From assembly GCA_016711875.1 (NCBI GenBank), contig JADJSD010000009.1, forward strand, positions 1-31,833: a stretch of DNA of 31,833 nucleotides, written 5' to 3'. The stretch comes from Betaproteobacteria bacterium. Its GTDB lineage: Bacteria > Pseudomonadota > Gammaproteobacteria > Burkholderiales > Usitatibacteraceae. Shown in pieces: positions 1 to 8,005 of this stretch. The notes under the pieces were generated by a model that searched no databases, was not told the DNA's origin, and was given only the letters and a program-made list of their open reading frames with translations. How positions within the stretch are numbered: the stretch's first letter is position 1; every line of letters begins with the position of its first letter. A program made the translations under genes and the position numbers.

Positions 1-393
1 AGCGCCCTCCGTCAGTCCCTTCAGGATGCCGCAGTGCGCTGAGTCCCGCGTGATCCGGCACGTGTCGCGCAGGCTCCTGAGCTGCTTCTCCAGTTGCCGA
101 AGTTCTTCCACGCGTTCGGCCACGTGGCCGATGTGCTCGTCGAGAAGCGCGTTGACCTCGCCACAGTTCTCATCGGGCAATTCCCTGAAGCGCAGCAGCA
201 CCCGGATCTCGTCAAGCGTCATGTCGAGGTTTCGGCAGTTGCGGATGAACGCTAGCCGCTCGACATGGGACTCGCCGTAGATCCGGTAGTTGCCTCCCGA
301 CCTGTCCGGCTCGGGCAACAGGCCCTCGCGCTCGTAATAGCGGATCGTCTCCACCTGCGTGCGGGTCAGGCCCGCCAGCTCACCGATCTTCAT
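1..393 (-). CDS. pbrR: MerR-family heavy-metal regulator, PbrR/CadR-like (3' end cut by window edge)
   Basis: The visible 131 residues start with the MerR winged-helix DNA-binding domain (MKIGELAGLT, then ETIRYYEREGLLPEP) and continue into the long dimerisation helix. Cysteines fall at residues 77, 112 and 121, the three-Cys arrangement of the CadR/PbrR branch. The 9-residue gap between the last two resembles PbrR more than CadR, from memory of the family. In this family the dimer binds Pb(II), Cd(II) or Zn(II) and switches a promoter with an overlong spacer from repressed to active. The ATG at 393 is preceded by a good GGAGG site. The gene diverges from the P-type ATPase, its likely target. 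The C-terminal residues lie outside the window, so a terminal metal-binding tail cannot be judged. The family call is strong; the exact metal is inferred. Confidence 0.9.
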   Translation of the reverse strand, partial: MKIGELAGLTRTQVETIRYYEREGLLPEPDRSGGNYRIYGESHVERLAFIRNCRNLDMTLDEIRVLLRFRELPDENCGEVNALLDEHIGHVAERVEELRQLEKQLRSLRDTCRITRDSAHCGILKGLTEGA

Positions 394-453
394 CCTTGCC
401 CACCTCCGCTTCGACGGCTCCAGACTGGCGACCATGACGGCAATTATAGGCGC

Positions 454-484
454 TTGACCCTCTAGCGGCTTCAGGGTTTCCAAT
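454..484 (+). promoter_or_regulatory. MerR-type operator-promoter of the P-type ATPase gene
   Basis: A -35-like TTGACC (454-459) and a -10-like TCCAAT (479-484, four of six consensus bases) are separated by 19 bp, the overlong spacer typical of MerR-activated promoters. The spacer holds the dyad ACCCT-N11-AGGGT (457-477), which closely resembles pbr/cad-type operators. It lies between the divergent regulator and ATPase genes, about 24 bp upstream of the ATPase start codon. Confidence 0.8.
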
Positions 485-507
485 GCGGGTGTATCCAGGA
501 GACCTCA

Positions 508-2747
508 ATGAGCGCGCGTGCAGATCCTGCTGTATCACCGGCCGCCCCCCCGGAAGCCTGCGGTTGCCATGGCGGCTGCGCCACCGCGCCGGTCGGTGAT
601 GCTCCCCTGGCCGTGGCCGAGCTCGCCTCCGGAAGGGAGTCTTCCGGATCTCGACGATGGATTGCCCCTCGGAGGAAGGCGACATTCGCCGCGCGCTCGA
701 AAAGGTATCCGGCGTGAAGGGGCTCGAGTTTCGATTGGAGGCGCGGACCCTTGCCATCGATGCGTCGGCCGCCGTCATTCCGTTGGCGCTCGACGCGATC
801 CGTCGTGCGGGGTTCGATCCCCAACCCGTCGCGCCCGCCGCCTCGGATGAGCATGACCATGATCATCCTTCCGAAGGACTGTGGCGCCTGGGCCTCGCGC
901 TGGCGCTGGCAATCGCCGCGGAGCTGGTCGACTTCTTGGCACCACGAGCGATGGCATTCGAGGTCTTGGGGATTGCGCTTGCGGCAGGAGCCATCTGGCT
1001 GGCCGGATTCTCGATGTTCGGCAAGGGACTGGCGGCACTGCGCCAAGGGCGCCTCAACATCAATGCGCTCATGAGCGTTGCGGTGACCGGCGCCTTCCTG
1101 ATCGGCCAGTGGCCGGAAGCGGCCATGGTGATGGCCCTCTATGCCATCGCGGAACTCATCGAGGCACGGGCCGTGGACCGGGCAAGAAACGCCATCAAGG
1201 GCCTTCTTGACCTGACGCCGGATACGGCCGAGATGCGCCAGGCAGACGGGAATTGGCTGGAGGTTCCCGCGCGGGAAGTCCCTGTCGATGCCCTCATCCG
1301 GGCGAAGCCCGGCGCACGCATTGCGCTCGACGGAGTCGTGGCGTCGGGAACGAGCGCGGTGGACCAGTCACCGGTGACCGGCGAGAGCATTCCCGTCGAC
1401 AAGTCGGAAGGCGATGTGGTCTATGCGGGCACGATCAATCAGGTCGGAACGCTGGAACTGAGTCACGGCTGCAGCCGGCAACACCACGCTCGCGCGCATC
1501 ATCCACGCGGTCGAGCAAGCGCAGGAGAGCGCGCCCCCACGCAGAAGTTCGTCGACCGGTTCGCTGCGATCTACACGCCTGCCGTATTCGCCTTGGCGGT
1601 CGCGGTGGCCGTGCTCACGCCGTGGCTCCTGGACCTCACCTGGTCACAGGCGCTCTACAAGGCCCTCGTCCTGCTGGTCATCGCCTGCCCGTGCGCCCTG
1701 GTCATCGCCACGCCCGTTACGGTGGTCAGCGGGCTGGCCGCCGCCGCGCGCCGCGGCATCCTGATCAAGGGCGGCATTTACCTCGAGGAAGCGCGCAACC
1801 TCAAGGCGATTGCTTTCGACAAGACCGGCACGATCACCGAGGGCAAGCCCAGGCTCGTGGCGACGGAAATCCTGCCATCCGACTCGCCGGATGCCCTTGT
1901 GTTGCGCTGGGCCGGCGACCTGGCCGGACACTCGGATCATCCTGTCGCGAAAGCCATCACGGCCGGGCTGGAAAAGGGCAATGGCTTGTTGCAGGGATTC
2001 ACTGCGCTGCCGGGACGCGGCATCGAGGCCCGGGTTGACGGGCGCACGCTGGTCCTCGGCAACCACAGGTTGATCGAGGATCGCGGCCTGTGCAGCGCTC
2101 AGGTCGAGGCTCGGCTTGCGGTTCACGAAGAGCAGGGGCGCAGCGTCACGTTGCTGGCTTCCGAGACCAGGGTACTCGCGATCTTCGCCGTGGCGGACAC
2201 GATCAAGGAAAGTTCGCGGCAGGCGCTCGCGGAGCTGCATGCGCTCGGCGTGAAGTCGGCGATGCTCACAGGCGACAACACGGCGACTGCGCAAACCATC
2301 GGCAAGCTCGCTGGCATCGACGATGCGCGCGGGAACCTACTCCCTGAGGACAAGCTGGCAGCCATCGCGGAGCTGCGAGAGCGCCACGGACCGATCGCGA
2401 TGACCGGCGACGGCATCAACGATGCGCCCGCGCTCGCTCGCGCCGACATCGGGATCGCCATGGGGGCGGCAGGCACCGACATCGCGATGGAGGCCGCCGA
2501 TGTCGTCATCATGAATGACGACTTGCGCCGCATCCCGGAGGCCATCCGCCTGTCGCGCCGGACGCATGCGGTCCTGTGGCAGAACATCGTCCTGGCCCTG
2601 GGAATCAAGGCGGTGTTTCTCGTCCTGGCGGTGCTCGGAGCCGCCACCATGTGGATGGCCGTGTTCGCCGATATGGGTGCAAGCCTGATTGTCGTGTTCA
2701 ACGGACTGCGCTTGCTACGAGCAAGCAAAATTGGCGAAAAGGCATGA
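508..2747 (+). CDS. pbrA: Heavy-metal P1B-type ATPase (Zn/Cd/Pb exporter), frameshifted
   Basis: This inner-membrane ATPase exports divalent soft metals from the cytosol. It starts at ATG 508 with a Cys-rich tip (EACGCHGGC), then a heavy-metal-associated domain with MDCPSEEG in place of the usual GMxCxxC. Later landmarks are the actuator TGES (VTGES), the transmembrane CPC (IACPCALVI), the phosphorylation site DKTGTITEG, the HP motif (SDHPVAK), TGDN, and the hinge TGDGINDAPALA. The last membrane segment carries DMGASLIVVFNGLRLL, whose Asp with CPC marks the Zn/Cd/Pb (P1B-2) subgroup. The reading frame changes near 620-636. A compensating pair near 1463-1520 scrambles a stretch that reads normally (AAAGNTTLARII) in another frame. 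Control by the adjacent MerR regulator is expected. No PbrB/C-like lspA or phosphatase gene follows. The symbol is by analogy; cadA or zntA are alternatives. Confidence 0.9.
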
Positions 2748-2941
2748 CGCGGCGCTCGTGTCTCCTGGAGTGGTCTGGACCCCGGGGGCCGCAGGAGGCG
2801 CACGGCGCCATCGTTTGCGGGCGATCAAGAGGCGAGGGTGATGCACGGGCACAATCGCACCTTATCGACTCTCCCGCACGTCCCGGGCGCCCTGATTCAA
2901 CTGCGATCGGTCGACTGCTGAATGTCTGAAGCCACTCCATC

Positions 2942-3308
2942 GTGAACAGGGCGCTCGCCATTTTGCTGCTCGTCGCGCTACCCCTGCAGTGGGCTTGGGC
3001 AGCGCAGTCCTCGGCTGTGCGAGCAAGGCGAAGCGGCTGCCGTTCAGGTGGCGCTGCAAGTCGACGACTTCGGGCCTGCGGCAGTGGGCGTTGCGGGCCA
3101 TGAATGCTGCGCACACAGTGAACCAACCGAAGTCCAATGCAGTCCGGACTGCACCGATTGTCATGGTCTTGGCATCAATGCCCTCGTAGACCTTCCTTCC
3201 ACGGTCGGCGTGATTGCCGGCACCCAGGGGACCAGTACTCATCCCTGTCGCGCCCCGAACCACATCCCGGACAAACCGCAACGGCCGCCGCCCTCGTCCC
3301 TCGCCTGA
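2942..3308 (+). CDS. CzcI-like small Cys/His-rich periplasmic protein, frameshifted
   Basis: The gene starts at GTG 2942 with a clear signal peptide (MNRALAILLLVALPLQWAWA). The frame changes near 3003-3010, after which a mature domain reads to TGA 3306-3308. That domain contains HECCAHS, a C-x3-C-x2-CH cluster (CSPDCTDCHG) and a proline-rich end (PDKPQRPP). The LPLQW leader, the CxxCH element and the terminal xxPxxPxRPP pattern all recur in the czcI gene at 6216, so I read the two as paralogs. CzcI-type proteins are small periplasmic proteins of Czc loci with a proposed regulatory or metal-binding role. Here the gene follows the P-type ATPase rather than an RND pump. The start is uncertain because the ribosome site is weak. 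It is not a close match to the better-known czcI family. Confidence 0.6.
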
Positions 3309-3485
3309 GGGATTGAAAGGGCCGATCGTGGGCCGCCGGCCGCGAACATCGGCCCGGATGTGACGCAAGCGTAAGTGTCGATTCACCATCGATCGCCGGC
3401 CATGTTCCAGGCCCGCCGTTTGCCCACGTCGCCAGATTGACGTGCGGAGGGTCGCTGCGTGCGGCCAGAACCAAGAGAGATTGTG

Positions 3486-4202
3486 ATGAGCAAGAAATCG
3501 AAGTCCAGAGCGACCAACATCGAGCCGACGGCACCGCAGGAACCGCAATCGACGCCGCAATCCCGCCCGACGGGCAGAAGGAAGGTTCTCCTCACGTCCG
3601 CGGCCGCCTTTCTGCTGGCCATCGTGGCGGGAACATTCCTGTATTCGCAGTCGCCATCAGCGGCAAGTCGGCCGGAGCTCGCGAGCCGGCATGCTCCGAC
3701 GATCGGCGACCCTGGCGCCAAGGTCCACATCGTCGAGTTCCTCGACCCGGCATGCGAGACCTGCGCCGCGTTCTACCCCATGGTCAAGCAGATGATGGCC
3801 GACAACCCGGGAAAGATCCGGCTGTCGGTCCGGCACGTCGCATTCCACAAGGGGTCGGACTACGTCGTCGCGGTTCTCGAGGCGAGCCGCAAGCAGGGCA
3901 AGTACTGGCAGACGCTGGAGGCGGTGCTGGCCACCCAGGAGCGCTGGGTCATCAATCACACGGTCGAGCCCGCGCTCGCCCGGCAGGCAATTGCCGGCGT
4001 GGGAGTGAACTTCGAGCAGCTTGCGGCCGACATGAAGGCGCCGGAGGTCGAGCAGCGCATGACGCTGGACCGCATCGAGGCGGCCCAATTGAAAGTGACC
4101 AAGACACCGGAGTATTTCGTCAACGGTCGCCAGATGCAGACGTTCGGCCGGCAGCAACTGCAGCGCCTGGTCGCCGACGAGATCGCGAAAGCCTACAAAT
4201 GA
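3486..4202 (+). CDS. Membrane-anchored DsbA-family thiol oxidoreductase, copy 1
   Basis: A 238-residue protein with a charged N-terminus, one transmembrane anchor at about 33-52, and a periplasmic thioredoxin fold of the DsbA type. The active site is CETC at about 90-93 (FLDPACETCAAF), and the cis-proline loop is TKTPEYFVNG near the C-terminus. The ATG at 3486 is preferred over an in-frame start 27 bp upstream because the known-looking N-terminus begins there. Its stop overlaps the next start (ATGA, 4199-4202), implying translational coupling to the CcdA-like fusion protein. It closely resembles the copy at 14006. The family oxidises, reduces or isomerises periplasmic disulfides. The CcdA-like neighbour suggests this copy may be kept reduced, as for ScsC-like or DsbC-like proteins; that is inference. 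The reading frame is intact. Confidence 0.88.
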   Translation: MSKKSKSRATNIEPTAPQEPQSTPQSRPTGRRKVLLTSAAAFLLAIVAGTFLYSQSPSAASRPELASRHAPTIGDPGAKVHIVEFLDPACETCAAFYPMVKQMMADNPGKIRLSVRHVAFHKGSDYVVAVLEASRKQGKYWQTLEAVLATQERWVINHTVEPALARQAIAGVGVNFEQLAADMKAPEVEQRMTLDRIEAAQLKVTKTPEYFVNGRQMQTFGRQQLQRLVADEIAKAYK

Positions 4203-5452
4203 GCCGCTCGCACCGGCGGGAACGCGGCCCGGACCTTGCACGACGGCTCGCCCATTGGGCCGGCTGCCTCCTTGTGGCGTGCATGGCCTGGATCGCGTCC
4301 GCTCCTGCTATGGCGAACGCCCCGCAGGCAGGAGGAGCGGCGAGCGCCAGCGCGGGAAAGCAAGTCATGGAGGTGTTCGTCCGCGAAGGCTGCCCGCATT
4401 GCGCGAAGGCCGAGGTCTTCCTGGGCGGCCTCGCCAAGGAGAGGCCGGACCTCGACATCGTCATCCGCGATGTCCTCAAGGAGCCCGCCGCGCTCGATCG
4501 CTTGCAGGCAATCGCGAAACAGCAGAAGGCGGGCAATGCGCGCGTGCCGGCCTTCTTCGTGAACGGGCAGCTGATCTTCGGGTTCTCGGCGGAGGCGTCG
4601 ACGGACAAGCTGATCCGAGGCGCACTGCAGGGACTGGCGATCAAACCCGGGGCGGGTGGAGTGCAGGGAGAAAGTTGCGCGGCGCAGGAGGGCTCTACGT
4701 GCAGGGCGGAGGAGGAAGCCGGCGCCTTCGAGGTGACCCTCTTCGGCAGGACGGTGACGCTCGAGGACGTGGGCCTGCCGGCCTTCACGGTCGCCATGGG
4801 GCTGCTCGATGGTCTGAATCCCTGCTCGATCTGGGTCCTGATATTGATGATCTCGCTGCTCTCCACGCTCAACGACCGCAAGCGCATGCTCGCCATCGCG
4901 GGGACATTCGTCCTGGTGGAGGGTGTGGCGTACTTCGTCTTCATGGCGGCGTGGCTCAACCTGTTCCTGCTGATCGGCCTATCGCGCGCCTCCCAGATCA
5001 TCGTCGCCCTGATCGCCATCTTCGCCGGCCTGATTAATCTCAAGGATTTCGTGGCACCTGGCGTCGGCTTTTCCCTGTCGATATCCGACAAGTCCAAGCC
5101 GGGCATCTACGCGCGCATGCGGGCCATCTTGCACGCGAAGAGCCTTCCGGCCGCAATCGTCGGCGTCATCATCCTGGGGCTGCTGGTCCAGGTCGTCGAG
5201 TTCCTCTGCACATCCGGATTTCCGGCGCTCTTCACGCGCATCCTCACGCTACGCAACCTGGATACCGCCAGCGACTACGGTTACCTGCTCCTCTACAACA
5301 CGGCCTACATGTTCGACGACATGATCGTGCTGTCCATCGGCGTGACCACCCCTGTCCCACCGCCGCCTCCAGAGAAAGAAGGTCGCTGGCTGAAGCTCAT
5401 CAGCGGCGCGGCGATGGTCGGCTTGGGAATCTACCTGATGGTGACGGAATGA
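4199..5452 (+). CDS. Glutaredoxin-like domain fused to a CcdA/DsbD-like membrane domain
   Basis: About 417 residues. A signal-anchor-like N-terminus (about 20-40) leads to a periplasmic glutaredoxin/thioredoxin-like domain with CPHC at about 65-68 and the cis-Pro context RVPAFFVNG. A Cys-containing linker (about 160-168) follows, then a multi-span membrane domain. That domain has GLNPCSIW (Cys about 209) and EFLCTSGFPA (Cys about 338), positioned like the paired membrane cysteines of CcdA/DsbD. A plausible role is passing electrons from the cytosol across the membrane to its own glutaredoxin domain and on to periplasmic partners. It overlaps the upstream dsbA-like gene by 4 bp and is followed 67 bp later by a CcmG-like gene. 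Near the end a PVPPPPPEKEG stretch probably reflects two compensating indels (about 5352 and 5373), since another frame reads LSHRRLQ there. Confidence 0.82.
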   Translation: MSRSHRRERGPDLARRLAHWAGCLLVACMAWIASAPAMANAPQAGGAASASAGKQVMEVFVREGCPHCAKAEVFLGGLAKERPDLDIVIRDVLKEPAALDRLQAIAKQQKAGNARVPAFFVNGQLIFGFSAEASTDKLIRGALQGLAIKPGAGGVQGESCAAQEGSTCRAEEEAGAFEVTLFGRTVTLEDVGLPAFTVAMGLLDGLNPCSIWVLILMISLLSTLNDRKRMLAIAGTFVLVEGVAYFVFMAAWLNLFLLIGLSRASQIIVALIAIFAGLINLKDFVAPGVGFSLSISDKSKPGIYARMRAILHAKSLPAAIVGVIILGLLVQVVEFLCTSGFPALFTRILTLRNLDTASDYGYLLLYNTAYMFDDMIVLSIGVTTPVPPPPPEKEGRWLKLISGAAMVGLGIYLMVTE

Positions 5453-5519
5453 GGACGTGCGGAAACAGCCAGTGCGGCCATGGGATCCACCGTGGCGACG
5501 ACAACAGGGGACCGAGACA

Positions 5520-6050
5520 ATGAAGGCGCTCAAGTACATTGTTCCGCTGGGGATCTTCGTCGTCCTCTGCATCTTCCTGGGGATCGGCCTCACGAGGGAC
5601 CCGCGACTGGTCCCCTCCCCATTCATCGACAAGCCGGCGCCCGTCTTCACTCTGACCCAGCTCCACGATCCACAGGTGACGTTTTCGCCGGAACAGATGA
5701 AGGGCAAGGTCTGGTTGCTCAACGTGTGGGCATCCTGGTGCCCCGCCTGCAAGATTGAGCACCCCGTGCTGAACGACATGAGTCGCCGGGGCATCGCTCC
5801 CATCGTCGGCCTCAACTACAAGGACCAGCGTGCCGACGCGAAGCGCTGGCTGCAGCAGAATGGCGATCCTTACCAACTGTCGGTGTGGGATTTTGAAGGC
5901 AAGGTCGGCATCGACTATGGCGTGTACGGTGCTCCGGAGACCTTCGTGATCGACAAGCAGGGCGTGATCCGTTTCAAGCAGATCGGCCCCATTACTCCGG
6001 AAGTGCTGGAAAAGACTCTGCTTCCCCTTATCGCCAAGCTCAATGGGTGA
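5520..6050 (+). CDS. CcmG/DsbE-like membrane-tethered thioredoxin (TlpA family)
   Basis: A 176-residue protein with one N-terminal membrane anchor (about 6-24) and a periplasmic TlpA/CcmG fold. The active site WCPAC lies at about 73-77, and the cis-Pro region reads GVYGAPETFVIDKQGVIRFK, typical of CcmG. The length fits CcmG. ATG 5520 was chosen over an upstream in-frame start at 5457 because the hydrophobic anchor begins directly after it. CcmG reduces apocytochrome c thiols and receives electrons from CcdA/DsbD, so its position just after a CcdA-like gene is functionally coherent. No other cytochrome c maturation genes are nearby, so it may instead serve the metal or thiol module here. The reading frame is intact. 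Confidence 0.87.
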   Translation: MKALKYIVPLGIFVVLCIFLGIGLTRDPRLVPSPFIDKPAPVFTLTQLHDPQVTFSPEQMKGKVWLLNVWASWCPACKIEHPVLNDMSRRGIAPIVGLNYKDQRADAKRWLQQNGDPYQLSVWDFEGKVGIDYGVYGAPETFVIDKQGVIRFKQIGPITPEVLEKTLLPLIAKLNG

Positions 6051-6215
6051 GCTTGATGCACTTAGTCGGACAGCTTGTAGGGGCATTTTTTCTGGTAGAG
6101 TGCCGCCGCGCGGTCGAGGTCGATGGGTATGCATTGAATTTGGTACGCCGCCGTCACGAACGCGTTTGCGAATGTCTCCCGCCGCAATACTGAACGAGCA
6201 CTGAACTCCTGCCTC

Positions 6216-6566
6216 ATGCGACGTCTCCTGGCCATCATCGTGTTGTTTGTCCTCCCCTGCAGTGGAGTTTCGCTGCTGTGGCGGAGTACTGCCAGCATGA
6301 AACGCCTCCCGCTGCGCAAACACACCTGGGGCACCACGATAAGAAAAGCGTGGACAAGACAGCCGACACGGACAGGAAACAAGACGGGCGTTCCTGGCGA
6401 CTTCGACTGCCCGATGTGTCACCACCTGTGCGCCAGTGCCGTGGTTGTGGATGCTTCGACGTCGATTGCGGAAACAGGGGGAAGCCCCCAGTTCCAGTTG
6501 CACGACTCCTTCCCGCAGCACCCTCCAGAAAACCCTTTTCGCCCTCCGCTCGCCTTCGGCGCGTAA
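6216..6566 (+). CDS. czcI: CzcI, small periplasmic Cys/His-rich protein of the czc operon, frameshifted
   Basis: The gene opens with MRRLLAIIVLFVLP. One base appears to be missing at about 6255, after which the frame reads LQWSFAAVAEYCQHE and LGHHDKKSVDK, hallmark CzcI sequence. A second shift at about 6392-6400 restores the first frame, giving GDFDCPMCHHLCASA and the ending ENPFRPPLAFGA. The joined product is about 116 residues, the usual CzcI size, with a cleavable signal peptide and His/Cys clusters. CzcI is the first gene of several czc operons and is thought to affect their regulation rather than to pump metal. It lies 117 bp upstream of czcC. The compensating shifts suggest sequence errors rather than a dead gene. 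Confidence 0.78.
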   Translation: MRRLLAIIVLFVLPCSGVSLLWRSTASMKRLPLRKHTWGTTIRKAWTRQPTRTGNKTGVPGDFDCPMCHHLCASAVVVDASTSIAETGGSPQFQLHDSFPQHPPENPFRPPLAFGA

Positions 6567-6683
6567 GCCCCGGCGAGCCTCCCACCTTCATACGCTCGCG
6601 CTGACCTAAGCGCGGCGTCCTCTCGCCGGATTCCAACTGGATATCCGCTGGCGCTTCTTGGCCAGAGCTCGATTGAGGACACG

Positions 6684-7964
6684 ATGAAGAAATTGCTTGG
6701 GATCACCTGCCTGCTCTGGCTCGCCGCGGTGCAGGCTCAGGGCTCAGAAATGCCGGTTACTCCGGCCAAGCCGCTCACGCTTCACGAGGCTTGGATTCTT
6801 GCGGAGCAGAACAGTATCAGTCTGAAAGCCGCACGTGCCGCGGTGACTTCGGCAGAAGGCCATGCCGAGGATTCGCGCGGGCTCTTGTGGAACAACCCGG
6901 AGTTGAATGCCGAAGGCCTGCGCCGCAAGTTGCCGCCTTCGGATCTGGGTGCGACCACAAACCGCGAATGGGGTGCCGGAATCACCCAGGCCGTGGAGAT
7001 CGCCGGGCAGCATGGCCATCCGCGCGAAGCGGCGCGACAGGAGCTCATTTCCGCACAGCTGCTCGCGCAGGAAGCCGAAAGAGAGGTGCGCGCGGATGTT
7101 GAGAGGCGATTTGTGCAGGTTCTCGCCTTGCAGGCCAGAATTGGCATCGAGCGCGATTCGCTTACGCTGATCGAGCGTACATCCAGCTTCGCGGGTAAGC
7201 GCGTGGCAGCCGGCGAGGACAGCAGGCTGGATGGCAATGTGGCGCTCATCGAAGCAGGGCGCGCCCGTAACCAGCTTGCCGCGTTGACGGACCAACTCCT
7301 GCAGGCCCGCGTCGAACTGGGCGAACTCTTGCAATGGCCACCAGCGACTCTCCCGGACGTTGTCGGTGATCTCGAATCCAGGGCGACAGTGCCAGCGCTA
7401 GAGCGCTTGCTCGAAACAGCCGCCGAACGCTCGCAACTGAAAGCAATTCAGGCCAAGGAAGCGGCGGCGCGAAGCAAGCTCGATCTCGAACTCGCGGCGC
7501 GCATTCCGGACATCACCGTAGGACTCGGCGTGGGACGCGAGGGCCCGCAAGACTTCCGCGAGAACATCACGCTTCTCAGCGTCTCCGTGCCGTTGCCGCT
7601 ATTCAAGCGCAATAGCGGCAATGTGGCGCAAGCGCAGGCTGACCTCGCTCGCGCGCAGGCCGAGCGGCAGGCCCTCGAAAGGGGCCAAGGCGCCAATGTG
7701 CGCGCACTCTGGCATCGCTACCAGAGTCTCAGGAGTCGCGTGCAGAACTTACGCGACGCTGTGTTGCCTGCACTCGAGGAAAACCAGCGCCTGTCGCAGC
7801 AGTCTCTGCGCGAGGGCGAAATCGGCGTGCCTCAGCAGGTTCTTGTCAACCGGCAGCTGCTCGATGGCCGCCGTGACCTCCTAGAGGCGATCACCGAGTT
7901 GCGCCTGACTCGCATCGCCCTCGATCAAATTGCCGGCAGCGCAGCAGAGTCAGCTGCTCGCTAA
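6684..7964 (+). CDS. czcC: CzcC, outer-membrane factor of the RND metal efflux system
   Basis: A 426-residue TolC/outer-membrane-factor protein with an intact frame. A signal peptide (MKKLLGITCLLWLAAVQA) is followed by two TolC-type repeats rich in heptad-like helices, with family-typical stretches such as TLHEAWILAEQNS, NPELNAEG and VSVPLPLFKRNSGNVAQAQAD. It forms the trimeric outer-membrane and periplasmic exit duct for CzcA-CzcB. No lipobox is visible, unlike some OMFs. It is followed closely by czcB (42 bp between stop and start), consistent with one transcript czcICBA. Substrate cannot be read from this subunit. Confidence 0.93.
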   Translation: MKKLLGITCLLWLAAVQAQGSEMPVTPAKPLTLHEAWILAEQNSISLKAARAAVTSAEGHAEDSRGLLWNNPELNAEGLRRKLPPSDLGATTNREWGAGITQAVEIAGQHGHPREAARQELISAQLLAQEAEREVRADVERRFVQVLALQARIGIERDSLTLIERTSSFAGKRVAAGEDSRLDGNVALIEAGRARNQLAALTDQLLQARVELGELLQWPPATLPDVVGDLESRATVPALERLLETAAERSQLKAIQAKEAAARSKLDLELAARIPDITVGLGVGREGPQDFRENITLLSVSVPLPLFKRNSGNVAQAQADLARAQAERQALERGQGANVRALWHRYQSLRSRVQNLRDAVLPALEENQRLSQQSLREGEIGVPQQVLVNRQLLDGRRDLLEAITELRLTRIALDQIAGSAAESAAR

Positions 7965-8005
7965 TCGTCATGACCCCCCATTCTCGAATTCTTCAGGAGC
8001 ACCCC

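Noticed and set aside
2748..2941. PbrB/PbrC-like signal peptidase or phosphatase gene after the ATPase
   Set aside because: No frame in this short interval encodes the expected membrane or peptidase motifs. An ATTCA-N19-TGAAT dyad (2895-2923) was seen but is too short to support a call.
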